DNA from: JAVEYA01 sp034003745
GTDB lineage: Bacteria; Bacillota; Peptococcia; DRI-13; PHAD01
DNA: 24,558 bases
Assembly (NCBI GenBank): GCA_034003745.1
Contig: JAVEYA010000028.1
Span: forward strand, 1-24,558
Direction of reading: 5' to 3'
In this document: positions 13,001-19,805 of the stretch, in pieces
Layout: each line of letters starts with the position of its first letter
How positions within the stretch are numbered: the first letter of the stretch is position 1
Made by a program: the position numbers and the translations under genes
The notes under the pieces: generated by a model
Seen by the model: only the letters and a program-made list of their open reading frames with translations
What the model was told of the DNA's origin: nothing
Database searches by the model: none

Positions 13001-13383
13001 GCTCCGTTGATAATAAAGGTGCCCTTTTCCGTCATCTGCGGAAAGTCACCCATAAATACTTCCTGCTCCTTGACTTCTCCGGTTTCCTTATTAATTAGCC
13101 GTACTTTTACCCTTAAAGGCTTGGCGTAAGTAACATCCCGTTCCTTACATTCTTCGACGGAATACTTGGGTTCCCCCAGACTGTAATCGATAAACTCGAG
13201 TACCAGGTTCCCGGTAAAATCCTGGATAGGAGAAATATCCCGGAACATTTCTTTAATTCCTTCATTCAGGAACCACTGGTAGGAGTTTTGTTGGATTTCA
13301 ATTAAGTTGGGCATTTCCAGCACTTCTTTGATGCTCGCAAAACTAACCCTTGTTCCTTTCCCAACCTGTACCGGATGACGCAT
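10027..13383 (-). CDS. rpoB: DNA-directed RNA polymerase subunit beta
   Basis: Beta, with beta', forms the catalytic core of RNA polymerase and binds rifampicin. The 1118-residue product has the rifampicin region [20 protein letters not shown] with D384, H394 and S399 at the positions where replacement gives resistance elsewhere, so the residues are wild type. The C-terminal clamp motif [18 protein letters not shown] is intact. It ends in an unusually acidic tail of about 45 residues, a feature of many Gram-positive beta subunits. The ATG at 13383 follows a GGGGGAGG site; the frame extends eight codons upstream but that start lacks such a site. It is driven by a promoter at 13557-13585. Confidence 0.98.
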   Translation of the reverse strand: [1118 protein letters not shown]

Positions 13384-13556
13384 GAAATTCCTCCCCCTTA
13401 TGGCCATTATTTATTTCTAACATAAACACCTAATAGCAAGGCCGAAAACCTTGCTATTTTAAGTTCACTTATTTATCATTTCCAGTTATTACCTGATTTA
13501 TTCTAATCATCCTCTTAGAATAAAATATTGGTATGTACTTTTAGTCGCATTTTATA
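13384..13556 (-). promoter_or_regulatory. rpoB 5' leader with two perfect hairpins
   Basis: Between the rpoB promoter and start codon lie two strong inverted repeats. The first has 10-base arms 13515-13524 and 13497-13506 with an 8-base loop. The second has 10-base arms 13449-13458 and 13432-13441 (CCTTGCTATT on the plus strand) with a 7-base loop. Neither is followed by a U-run on the rpoB transcript, so they are better read as leader structure or stabilising elements than as terminators. Function is unknown. Confidence 0.5.
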
Positions 13557-13585
13557 ATGTTAGCAGAATCAGGTATGGCTGTCAA
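13557..13585 (-). promoter_or_regulatory. rpoBC promoter
   Basis: TTGACA (13580-13585), a 17-base spacer and TAACAT (13557-13562) lie just downstream of the rplL terminator, giving rpoBC its own sigma-A start in addition to any read-through from rplJL. Confidence 0.75.
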
Positions 13586-13589
13586 TATT

Positions 13590-13634
13590 TTTTTCATAAA
13601 AAAACAATGCCTTTTAAAAATAGGCATTGTTTTT
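13590..13634 (-). terminator. Intrinsic terminator after rplL
   Basis: A perfect 13-base-pair stem (13600-13612 with 13622-13634) with a 9-base loop is followed on the minus-strand transcript by a run of T residues. The sides are A/T rich in both directions, so it could act bidirectionally, but it sits 60 bases after rplL and before the rpoB promoter. Confidence 0.8.
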
Positions 13635-13693
13635 GCATTGTTAAATACTTATTTGGGGACGATCCCAATGCTCACGGGAAATGCTCCGTGGTC

Positions 13694-14074
13694 TTAATTA
13701 ATGTCTACTTCAGCGCCGGCTTCTACCAATTTGGCTTTGGCTGCTTCAGCTTCTTCTTTACCGATGTTTTCTTTGACGGGCTTCGGCGCGCCGTCCACCA
13801 GGTCTTTGGCTTCTTTCAGACCCAAGCCGGTAAGTTCGCGAACGACTTTGATGACGTTGATCTTCTTGTCGCCGGCAGCTTTGAGGATAACGTTAAATTC
13901 GGTTTTCTCTTCTTCAACCGGAGCGGCGGCGGCAGCAGCGGCAGGAGCAGCGGCCATAGCTACGGGAGCGGCGGCGGATACGCCGAATTCTTCTTCGAAG
14001 GCTTTGACCAGTTCGGCCAGTTCAATTACGGTTAAACCTTTCACGGATTCAATAATCTCAGCAATTTTAGACAT
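13694..14074 (-). CDS. rplL: 50S ribosomal protein L7/L12
   Basis: L7/L12 forms the flexible stalk that recruits and activates translational GTPases. The 126-residue product begins MSKIAEIIESVKGLTVIEL (dimerisation domain). It then has an alanine/proline hinge at roughly residues 37-55 and the C-terminal domain with the factor-binding sequence GLGLKEAKDLVDG. The ATG at 14074 is chosen because it follows GGAGG and matches the family N-terminus; the frame extends seven codons further upstream. It lies downstream of rplJ, and the pair is controlled by the L10 leader. Confidence 0.97.
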   Translation of the reverse strand: MSKIAEIIESVKGLTVIELAELVKAFEEEFGVSAAAPVAMAAAPAAAAAAAPVEEEKTEFNVILKAAGDKKINVIKVVRELTGLGLKEAKDLVDGAPKPVKENIGKEEAEAAKAKLVEAGAEVDIN

Positions 14075-14129
14075 CTTACAATAAACCTCCTTCAATTTTA
14101 CCTTTTAAAATTTTATAAACTGTATTGAT

Positions 14130-14651
14130 TTAAGCTTCCTGGGATTTTCTGTACGCTTCCAAAGCATATCCGAATTTTCTGATCGGGCCTTGCAAAACAT
14201 TGGCCATGCCGGTAAGCGGGCTCTGCATGGAACCCAAAAGTCTAGCCAGCAATACTTCCCGCGAGGGCAGATTGGCCAAGGCTACTACGCCGTTTAAGGC
14301 TATGGCCTGGTTCTGCAGGATTCCGCCTTTGACTACCAACTTATCATGAGCTTTGGCAAATTCCAAAAGAACTTTCGGCCCCGCCACCGGGTCTTCATTG
14401 CTGAACACCCAGGCTGTCGGTCCCTGCAAATAGCTATCCAGGCCGGTCAAGCCGGCTTCATCCGCCGCTCTTTTGACCAAGGTGTTTTTTAAGACTTTCA
14501 TCTCTGCGCGGGCGCTCCTCAGCTTGGCTCTTAATTGCGTCACCTGGGCTACGGTAAGTCCGCGGTATTCTACAATGATCGCGGATTGGGCCTGGTTCAG
14601 GCATTGTTTAATCTCTTCAACCTGTTGTTTCTTTTCCCCAAGACTACCCAA
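14130..14651 (-). CDS. rplJ: 50S ribosomal protein L10
   Basis: L10 anchors the L7/L12 stalk to 23S rRNA and, with L12, is the autogenous regulator of its own operon. The 173-residue product shows AIIVEYRGLTVAQVTQLR and the LKNTLVKRA segment typical of L10, with a C-terminal helical part that binds L12 dimers. The start is TTG at 14651 (GSLGEKKQQVEEIK follows), supported by AAAGGAGG at 14661-14668, nine bases upstream; no in-frame ATG fits. An L10 leader with an attenuator hairpin precedes it. Confidence 0.95.
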   Translation of the reverse strand: MGSLGEKKQQVEEIKQCLNQAQSAIIVEYRGLTVAQVTQLRAKLRSARAEMKVLKNTLVKRAADEAGLTGLDSYLQGPTAWVFSNEDPVAGPKVLLEFAKAHDKLVVKGGILQNQAIALNGVVALANLPSREVLLARLLGSMQSPLTGMANVLQGPIRKFGYALEAYRKSQEA

Positions 14652-14836
14652 AAATCTTCGCCTCCTTTCAATATTCCTTCAATACAAAAAACAAGAACCT
14701 CCGCGAGATAGCGAAGGTTCAATCACTGTTAAGCATACAAAGATGCCTGTCTGTACAGCTCGCTCACCTCGGCGGGCCTCCCGTAGGGGAGATTAAGCAT
14801 TGCGCACCTGCTATCTGCGGTTATATGCAGTTACAA
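14652..14836 (-). ncRNA. L10 leader (ribosomal protein leader of rplJ-rplL)
   Basis: The transcript between the promoter and rplJ carries the conserved L10-leader elements AACCGCAGATAGCAGGTGCG, CTTAAT and GCCGAGGTGAGCGAGCT, followed by a terminator-like hairpin and the Shine-Dalgarno. In Bacillus this element binds the L10-(L12)4 complex and controls transcription attenuation. The recognition is by motif, not by a covariance search. Confidence 0.8.
14683..14720 (-). terminator. Attenuator hairpin in the rplJ leader
   Basis: A 10-base-pair stem (14711-14720 with 14695-14704, one G-U pair) with a 6-base loop is followed on the transcript by UUGUUUUUUG. Its position inside the L10 leader, before the rplJ ribosome binding site, makes it a regulated attenuator rather than an operon-end terminator. 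Confidence 0.75.
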
Positions 14837-14842
14837 TTAGAA

Positions 14843-14871
14843 AGTATATACAAAGTAAGCTAAACTGTCAA
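14843..14871 (-). promoter_or_regulatory. rplJ-rplL promoter
   Basis: TTGACA (14866-14871) and TATACT (14843-14848) with exactly 17 bases between them lie just after the rplA stop codon and before the L10 leader, so rplJL has a dedicated start. Confidence 0.8.
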
Positions 14872-14893
14872 GTTACAAACACGCTTCATAAAG

Positions 14894-15586
14894 TTAGGTC
14901 AGTTTCAGCGGGTTGATTCGCACACCGGGGCTCATGGTCGAAGATACGGTAACCGAGCGTATATATTGTCCCTTGGCGCCGGAGGGCTTTGCCTTCAACA
15001 AGGCTTCCACCAAGGTCTGATAATTCTCCATCAGCTTCTCCAGATCAAAAGACGCTTTGCCGAGGGGCGCGTGTACGATACCGGTTTTGTCGACCCGGTA
15101 CTCCACTTTGCCGGCCTTGATTTCATTGATGGCTCTGGCAATATCAAAGGTAACGGTTCCGACTTTTGGATTCGGCATTAACCCTTTGGGGCCCAGCAAT
15201 TTACCGAGCTTACCGACGACGCCCATCATATCCGGCGTGGCGACAGCCACATCAAAGCCGAACCAGCCGCCTTGAATTTTGGCAACCAGATCGTCCGCTC
15301 CGACAAAATCAGCGCCGGCATTTTCTGCTTCTGTGGCTTTTTCGCCTTTGGCGAAAACCAGGACGGAACGGGTTTTCCCGGTACCGTTGGGCAGAACGAC
15401 GGCTCCGCGCACCTGCTGGTCGGCATGGCGCGGGTCAACGCCCAGCTTGAAGGCGATATCAATGGTTTCGTCAAATTTGGCTTTGGCTAATCCTTGGACC
15501 AGTTCCAATGCTTCTTTGGACTCATACAGGCGGTTCTTCTCCACCTGCTTTAGCGCTTCCGCGTATCTTTTTCCTACTTTGGCCAT
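14894..15586 (-). CDS. rplA: 50S ribosomal protein L1
   Basis: L1 forms the mobile L1 stalk at the ribosomal E site and in many bacteria represses its own operon. The 230-residue product is of normal length, starts MAKVGKRYAEALKQVEKN, and contains LGPKGLMPNPKVGTVT, the most conserved L1 block. The ATG follows GAGGAGG. It lies 66 bases after rplK and is presumably cotranscribed from the promoter ahead of rpmG. No anomalies were seen. Confidence 0.97.
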   Translation of the reverse strand: MAKVGKRYAEALKQVEKNRLYESKEALELVQGLAKAKFDETIDIAFKLGVDPRHADQQVRGAVVLPNGTGKTRSVLVFAKGEKATEAENAGADFVGADDLVAKIQGGWFGFDVAVATPDMMGVVGKLGKLLGPKGLMPNPKVGTVTFDIARAINEIKAGKVEYRVDKTGIVHAPLGKASFDLEKLMENYQTLVEALLKAKPSGAKGQYIRSVTVSSTMSPGVRINPLKLT

Positions 15587-15652
15587 TATTTATTCCTCCT
15601 CGTGGTTTTAACGGACCTTTTTTGAAGGTTTCCTCCCACTAATTTAACGTAA

Positions 15653-16081
15653 TCAGCCTTCGACGATTTCAATGCCCATGCTGCGGGCAGTACCCATAAT
15701 CATTTCCATGGCCGCTTCCACAGAGGCGGCGTTTAAATCGGGCATCTTCTGTTCGGCAATTTCTTTCACTTTGGACTTGGGAACCTTCGCTACCTTCTTG
15801 CGGTTGGGTTCACCCGAGGCCGTTTCAATACCGGCGGCTTTTTTCAATAAAACCGCAGCCGGCGGGGTCTTGCAGATAAAACTAAAGGAACGGTCGGCAT
15901 AAACAGTGATTTCCACCGGGATGATCAAACCGGTCTGTTTGGCCGTTCTTTCATTGAACTCCTTGCAAAACTGCATAATATTTACGCCGTGCTGGCCCAA
16001 AGCCGGGCCTACCGGCGGAGCCGGAGTAGCTTTACCGGCGTTGCACTGCAGCTTGATAAAGCCGATCGCTTTTTTTGCCAT
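15653..16081 (-). CDS. rplK: 50S ribosomal protein L11
   Basis: L11 binds the GTPase-associated centre of 23S rRNA and is needed for stringent-factor activation. The 142-residue product has the expected length, the N-terminal GKATPAPPVGPALGQHGVN block and the C-terminal domain ending AARSMGIEIVEG-like (TARSMGIEIVEG). A GGAGA site precedes the ATG. It follows nusG by 31 bases, the normal nusG-rplK arrangement. Confidence 0.97.
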   Translation of the reverse strand: MAKKAIGFIKLQCNAGKATPAPPVGPALGQHGVNIMQFCKEFNERTAKQTGLIIPVEITVYADRSFSFICKTPPAAVLLKKAAGIETASGEPNRKKVAKVPKSKVKEIAEQKMPDLNAASVEAAMEMIMGTARSMGIEIVEG

Positions 16082-16112
16082 TTATCAACATCTCCTTAAA
16101 AGTCTTAATAAT

Positions 16113-16640
16113 TTACACGGTTTTCTGGGCTTGGCTGAAATCCAGCTCGACGGGGGTCTCCCGCCCAAACATTGCTACAAGAACTTTCATTTTACCCTTA
16201 TCGGGATAAATTTCTTCAACAGCGCCAATGAAGTTTTGGAAAGGACCGGAAATAACCCGCACGCTTTCCCCAATCTGAAAGGATATTTTCGGCCGGGCTT
16301 CTTCTAAACCCATATGCTTTAAAATATGCTTCACTTCGGTCTCATGCAGAGGGATCGGCTTGGAGCCGGTCCCTACAAAGCCGGTTACGCCGGGGGTATT
16401 GCGAACAACATACCATGACTCGTCCGTCATGGTCATTTCCACCAGCACATAACCCGGAAAAACTTTGCGTTTGGCAATTTTTCTCTTGCCGTTTTTGATT
16501 TCTATTTCATCTTCCATGGGAACAAGAATACGGAAAATCTTATCTCCGACATTCATTGATTCAACGCGCTTTTCCAGATTTGCTTTTACTTTATTCTCAT
16601 AACCGGAATAAGTATGAATCACAAACCAATTTTTTTCCAT
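16113..16640 (-). CDS. nusG: Transcription termination/antitermination factor NusG
   Basis: NusG binds RNA polymerase at the clamp, affects pausing and Rho activity, and bridges to S10. The 175-residue product has the NGN domain (WFVIHTYSGYENKVKANLEKR at 5 onward, then GYVLVEM) and a C-terminal KOW domain starting GESVRVISGPFQNFIG near residue 125. It lies 52 bases after secE and just before rplK, its conserved neighbours. Confidence 0.97.
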   Translation of the reverse strand: MEKNWFVIHTYSGYENKVKANLEKRVESMNVGDKIFRILVPMEDEIEIKNGKRKIAKRKVFPGYVLVEMTMTDESWYVVRNTPGVTGFVGTGSKPIPLHETEVKHILKHMGLEEARPKISFQIGESVRVISGPFQNFIGAVEEIYPDKGKMKVLVAMFGRETPVELDFSQAQKTV

Positions 16641-16692
16641 AAGTAAGGGCTTTCCCAGGTTTGACTAGCCCTGCCCCCTTCGATATCTATAT

Positions 16693-16908
16693 TTATCCAA
16701 TGATAAAACTCATCAAATAACCCACGCCGGAATCAAACACCCAGATAATCGCGCCGACCAGGACTACTGAAACAAGCACAATCACAGTGTAGGAAGTGAT
16801 TTCCTTTCTGTTGGGCCAATGAACCTTTTTCAGTTCGGAGATTACTCCACGGTAGAGCCGTTTAGCCCTGCTAATAAAACCGGGCTTCTCTCCCTTGGCT
16901 ACACTCAT
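16693..16908 (-). CDS. secE: Preprotein translocase subunit SecE
   Basis: SecE clamps the SecY channel in the plasma membrane. This is the short Gram-positive form of 71 residues. It has a basic N-terminus, an amphipathic segment (GVISELKKVHWPNRKEI) and one C-terminal transmembrane helix (roughly residues 40-62, SYTVIVLVSVVLVGAIIWVF). Position between rpmG and nusG is the usual one. Confidence 0.95.
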   Translation of the reverse strand: MSVAKGEKPGFISRAKRLYRGVISELKKVHWPNRKEITSYTVIVLVSVVLVGAIIWVFDSGVGYLMSFIIG

Positions 16909-16968
16909 TTTTCACACATCCTTAATACTATCTATCTTTGCCGTATTCACCCGACACTATAACGATTC

Positions 16969-17118
16969 TTACTTGGTCTCTTTATGCGCGGTATGTGTTT
17001 TGCAAAACTTGCAGTATTTTTTCAGCTCAATACGGTCAGGAATGTTCTTTTTGTTTTTGGTCGTATTATAATTGCGGTTCTTGCATTCCGTACAAGCCAA
17101 TGTAATCGCTATTCTCAC
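16969..17118 (-). CDS. rpmG: 50S ribosomal protein L33 (zinc-binding type)
   Basis: This 49-residue protein starts with GTG at 17118 after a GGGAGGTGG site and reads MRIAITLACTECKNRNY at its N-terminus. Four cysteines (9, 12, 36, 39) in two CxxC pairs mark it as the zinc-ribbon form of L33. It lies 60 bases before secE, the standard Firmicute order rpmG-secE-nusG, and follows its own promoter at 17180-17208. Confidence 0.95.
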   Translation of the reverse strand: MRIAITLACTECKNRNYNTTKNKKNIPDRIELKKYCKFCKTHTAHKETK

Positions 17119-17179
17119 AATTGCCACCTCCCGGATAAACCCTTCTATTCTACGGGCATTCTATCCATGACAGTATTTA

Positions 17180-17208
17180 ATATTACCACAGGCCTAATTT
17201 AGTGTCAA
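17180..17208 (-). promoter_or_regulatory. Promoter for rpmG-secE-nusG-rplK-rplA
   Basis: TTGACA (17203-17208), 17 bases and TAATAT (17180-17185) lie between the tufB terminator hairpin and rpmG. It can drive the whole block down to rplA, since no other promoter or terminator is obvious until the rplJ promoter. Confidence 0.75.
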
Positions 17209-17228
17209 TAATGGCGTTTTTTACAGAG

Positions 17229-17259
17229 GAAGAGTCTGCAGAGTGCCTGCAGACTCTTC
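17229..17259 (-). terminator. Hairpin after tufB
   Basis: A perfect 13-base-pair stem (17229-17241 with 17247-17259) with a 5-base loop stands 45 bases after the tufB stop. The transcript downstream (UUCCUCUGU) is only moderately U-rich, so it is a probable rather than certain terminator. Confidence 0.6.
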
Positions 17260-17303
17260 ATTTAGAAATTATTTTGCAGTTATACATTCAAACCGGTTCT
17301 AAT

Positions 17304-18494
17304 TTACTCGATGACGTCTGCAACGACTCCGGCGCCAACGGTACGGCCGCCTTCACGAATAGCGAATCTCAAGCCCGGTTCAATGGCGACCGGGGTAATG
17401 AGTTCGATGACCATTTCGATGTTGTCCCCGGGCATGCACATTTCAGCTCCGTCCGGCAGGGTGGCTACGCCGGTTACGTCGGTGGTCCGCATGTAGAACT
17501 GGGGTCTGTAGCCGTTGAAAAAGGGTGTATGCCGGCCGCCTTCTTCTTTGGTGAGGACGTAGACGTTGGCTTTGAATTTGGTGTGGGGCTTGATGGAGCC
17601 GGGTTTAGCCAATACTTGACCCCGCTCGATTTCTTTTTTGTCGACGCCTCTTAGAAGTACGCCGATGTTGTCCCCGGCCTGGGCCTGATCCAAGAGTTTT
17701 CTAAACATTTCTACGCCGGTGACGACGCTTTTTCTCGGGGCTTCGGTAAAGCCGACGATTTCTATTTCTTCGGAGACTTTGATGGTCCCACGCTCTACTC
17801 TTCCGGTGGCCACGGTGCCCCGTCCGGTGATGGAGAAGACGTCTTCTACGGGCATTAAGAAGGGTTTGGCGGTATCCCGCTCAGGGGTGGGAATGTAGTC
17901 GTCTACGGCTTTGACGAGTTCCATGATTTTCTGGGACCATTCGCCTTCGGGATCCTGCAGGGCTTTTAAGGCGGAGCCCCGGATGATGGGAATGTCGTCC
18001 CCCGGGAATTCGTAGGCGCTCAGAAGTTCTCTTACTTCCATTTCTACGAGTTCTAAGAGTTCTTCGTCATCCATCATGTCTACTTTGTTCAGGAAGACGA
18101 CGATATAGGGTACCTGAACCTGACGGGCCAGGATGATGTGTTCTCTGGTCTGGGGCATGGGTCCGTCCGGTGCGGAAACGACGAGAATGGCTCCGTCCAT
18201 CTGGGCTGCGCCGGTGATCATGTTTTTGACGTAGTCGGCGTGTCCCGGGCAGTCGACGTGGGCATAGTGCCGCGCTTCGGATTCGTATTCGACGTGGGCG
18301 GTGGAGATGGTGATGCCACGGGCCTTTTCTTCGGGCGCTTTGTCAATTTGGTCGAAGGCTACCTGCTGGGATAAGCCTTTTTTGGCCAGCACGGTGGTGA
18401 TCGCCGCAGTGAGGGTGGTCTTGCCATGGTCAACGTGGCCGATGGTCCCTACGTTGACGTGCGGTTTGGTTCTTTCGTATTTTTGTTTAGCCAT
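17304..18494 (-). CDS. tufB: Elongation factor Tu, copy B (upstream of rpmG)
   Basis: This gene encodes the same 396-residue EF-Tu as the str-operon copy, with P-loop 19-26, DCPGH 81-85 and NKVD 136-139. Its location before rpmG-secE-nusG parallels the tufB position in many bacteria. Only five synonymous differences from copy A were found (17313, 17334, 18390, 18408, 18414), leaving an internal run of about 1055 identical bases. The 28 bases before the start, including the GGAGG site, are also identical. It has its own promoter at 18582-18610 and a hairpin after the stop, so it is probably a single-gene unit. Confidence 0.98.
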   Translation of the reverse strand: MAKQKYERTKPHVNVGTIGHVDHGKTTLTAAITTVLAKKGLSQQVAFDQIDKAPEEKARGITISTAHVEYESEARHYAHVDCPGHADYVKNMITGAAQMDGAILVVSAPDGPMPQTREHIILARQVQVPYIVVFLNKVDMMDDEELLELVEMEVRELLSAYEFPGDDIPIIRGSALKALQDPEGEWSQKIMELVKAVDDYIPTPERDTAKPFLMPVEDVFSITGRGTVATGRVERGTIKVSEEIEIVGFTEAPRKSVVTGVEMFRKLLDQAQAGDNIGVLLRGVDKKEIERGQVLAKPGSIKPHTKFKANVYVLTKEEGGRHTPFFNGYRPQFYMRTTDVTGVATLPDGAEMCMPGDNIEMVIELITPVAIEPGLRFAIREGGRTVGAGVVADVIE

Positions 18495-18549
18495 TATTCT
18501 TTCCTCCTAAATAAAACTTAATGCCTAATAATTTCGATTATGATTATGT

Positions 18550-18570
18550 AGACTACCCTGCGGATAGTCT
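18550..18570 (-). promoter_or_regulatory. Hairpin in the tufB leader
   Basis: The tufB 5' untranslated region contains a compact 9-base-pair hairpin with a 3-base loop (arms AGACTATCC and GGGTAGTCT on the transcript, one G-U pair). It has no following U-run, so it is leader structure rather than a terminator. The other tuf copy lacks it. Confidence 0.45.
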
Positions 18571-18581
18571 ATCTCCCACGT

Positions 18582-18610
18582 ATTTTATAATATTTACTTA
18601 AAGCTGTCAA
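18582..18610 (-). promoter_or_regulatory. tufB promoter
   Basis: TTGACA (18605-18610) and TAAAAT (18582-18587) are separated by 17 bases. The -35 box overlaps the stop codon of fic (18607-18609), so fic transcripts run straight through this promoter. Confidence 0.75.
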
Positions 18611-19794
18611 ATACTAGTATACATGCGGTATTTAACCCTGTTCCCATACTTTTGGCCGGTCAAAAGTTCCAGCTTTTCAAAATTCAAAACAAAGCCGCGA
18701 ATTGTCGCATAGGCGGCATTACCAAAATCGCGCTCCAGCTGTTTGGTGGAAAACTCGCCGTTACCGTATGCGGAAAGCACAAAATTCCAGAGGTCTTTCT
18801 CTTTGCTGGTTATTTTCCCCTCCTCCAGCGCTTTACTAAATCTGCTCAAGGTATCCGGGGCAGGCGCAAAATCGGCAAATTTATTATAGACATTTTCTAC
18901 GAAATAAATAAGAAACGGAGTTATATCCACTATTCCACTGATTTTGGCGTTTTCTTCAACCAGCGTAAAGGCCTTATAATATTTGGCTTTGCTTTTTTTA
19001 ATATAACTTGAAAAGGGGATGAAGAGCGCTGCGGGATAGCCTTTTTGCACCAAATACCAAAGGTGCAAAAGACGAGCCATCCGGCCGTTGCCGTCAAAAC
19101 AGGGGTGCACGTAGGCCAGGTAAAAATGAATAATCGCCCCTTTATAGAGGTCATTTATTTTATCATCGGCATGAATAAAAGCAATGAATTTACTTAGATA
19201 TTCATTGAGCTTTTCCTGAGGCAGGCCGATGTGCTCAACATTATCACTTCCCATTACGTAAACAGAGTCGTGCCTATAGAGTTTCCCCGGCAATAGTTTG
19301 TCTTCTTCTTTTTCCAAGAAGCTGCCAATAGCCAACTGATACAAGTAATGAATATTTTCTGCAGTGATGGCGTTTTCAGGATTACTGATATATTCCAGCC
19401 CTTTCTTCAAGCCATAAATACGGTTTTCGCTTGAATCTTCCGGGGCATATCCCTGGAGAATCTTGCGGACGCTTTCCCGTGTAAAGTCGATGTTTTCAAT
19501 TGTAAGGGTGGCTGAGATCTCTTCCTCCATCGCTTTTAGGCCATATTTTTTCAAATTGTTTGGAGGCATTAACAAAAGCTTGGCTGAAGCCATCTCTATC
19601 TGTACAAGGGCTAGCAAAAAGACGAGAGCATTGCCTTTAAAATCCCAGAGGGGCAAAGTTGTATAAGCACTGTTTTTCAGCACCTCCATTAATTCCGACA
19701 GTTTTATAGACGGATATTGATACTTTAACTTCTTCAGGTTGAGAATACTCTTTTCCGAAAGTATTTTGGCGTAAATGGCCGCATCCACAATCAA
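18607..19794 (-). CDS. Fic-domain protein with N-terminal inhibitory motif (class II)
   Basis: Fic proteins usually transfer AMP from ATP to a hydroxyl side chain of a target protein. The 395-residue product has the full active-site motif HPCFDGNGRMAR at 230-241, with H230 as general base and N236/R238 for nucleotide binding. TLTIEN at 96-101 matches the (S/T)xxxE(G/N) inhibitory helix, with E100 as the self-inhibiting glutamate, which defines class II. Residues from about 325 to the end look like a winged-helix domain. The start is uncertain: TTG at 19794 or GTG at 19788, with no good Shine-Dalgarno and a stop codon directly upstream. It lies alone between the tRNA cluster and tufB, a place where no gene is expected, so it is an inserted accessory gene. 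The target is unknown. Confidence 0.88.
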   Translation of the reverse strand: MIVDAAIYAKILSEKSILNLKKLKYQYPSIKLSELMEVLKNSAYTTLPLWDFKGNALVFLLALVQIEMASAKLLLMPPNNLKKYGLKAMEEEISATLTIENIDFTRESVRKILQGYAPEDSSENRIYGLKKGLEYISNPENAITAENIHYLYQLAIGSFLEKEEDKLLPGKLYRHDSVYVMGSDNVEHIGLPQEKLNEYLSKFIAFIHADDKINDLYKGAIIHFYLAYVHPCFDGNGRMARLLHLWYLVQKGYPAALFIPFSSYIKKSKAKYYKAFTLVEENAKISGIVDITPFLIYFVENVYNKFADFAPAPDTLSRFSKALEEGKITSKEKDLWNFVLSAYGNGEFSTKQLERDFGNAAYATIRGFVLNFEKLELLTGQKYGNRVKYRMYTSI

Positions 19795-19805
19795 TCACAT
19801 CCATT

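Noticed and set aside
13384..13407. N-terminal extension of rpoB by eight codons
   Set aside because: The Shine-Dalgarno GGGGGAGG lies inside this extension, directly before the ATG at 13383, so it is untranslated leader.
18607..19794. Fic protein as a Doc-type toxin of a phd/doc pair
   Set aside because: The motif has the AMP-transfer form GNGR rather than the Doc form, the protein is 395 residues, and no antitoxin gene adjoins it; inhibition is built in through TLTIEN.
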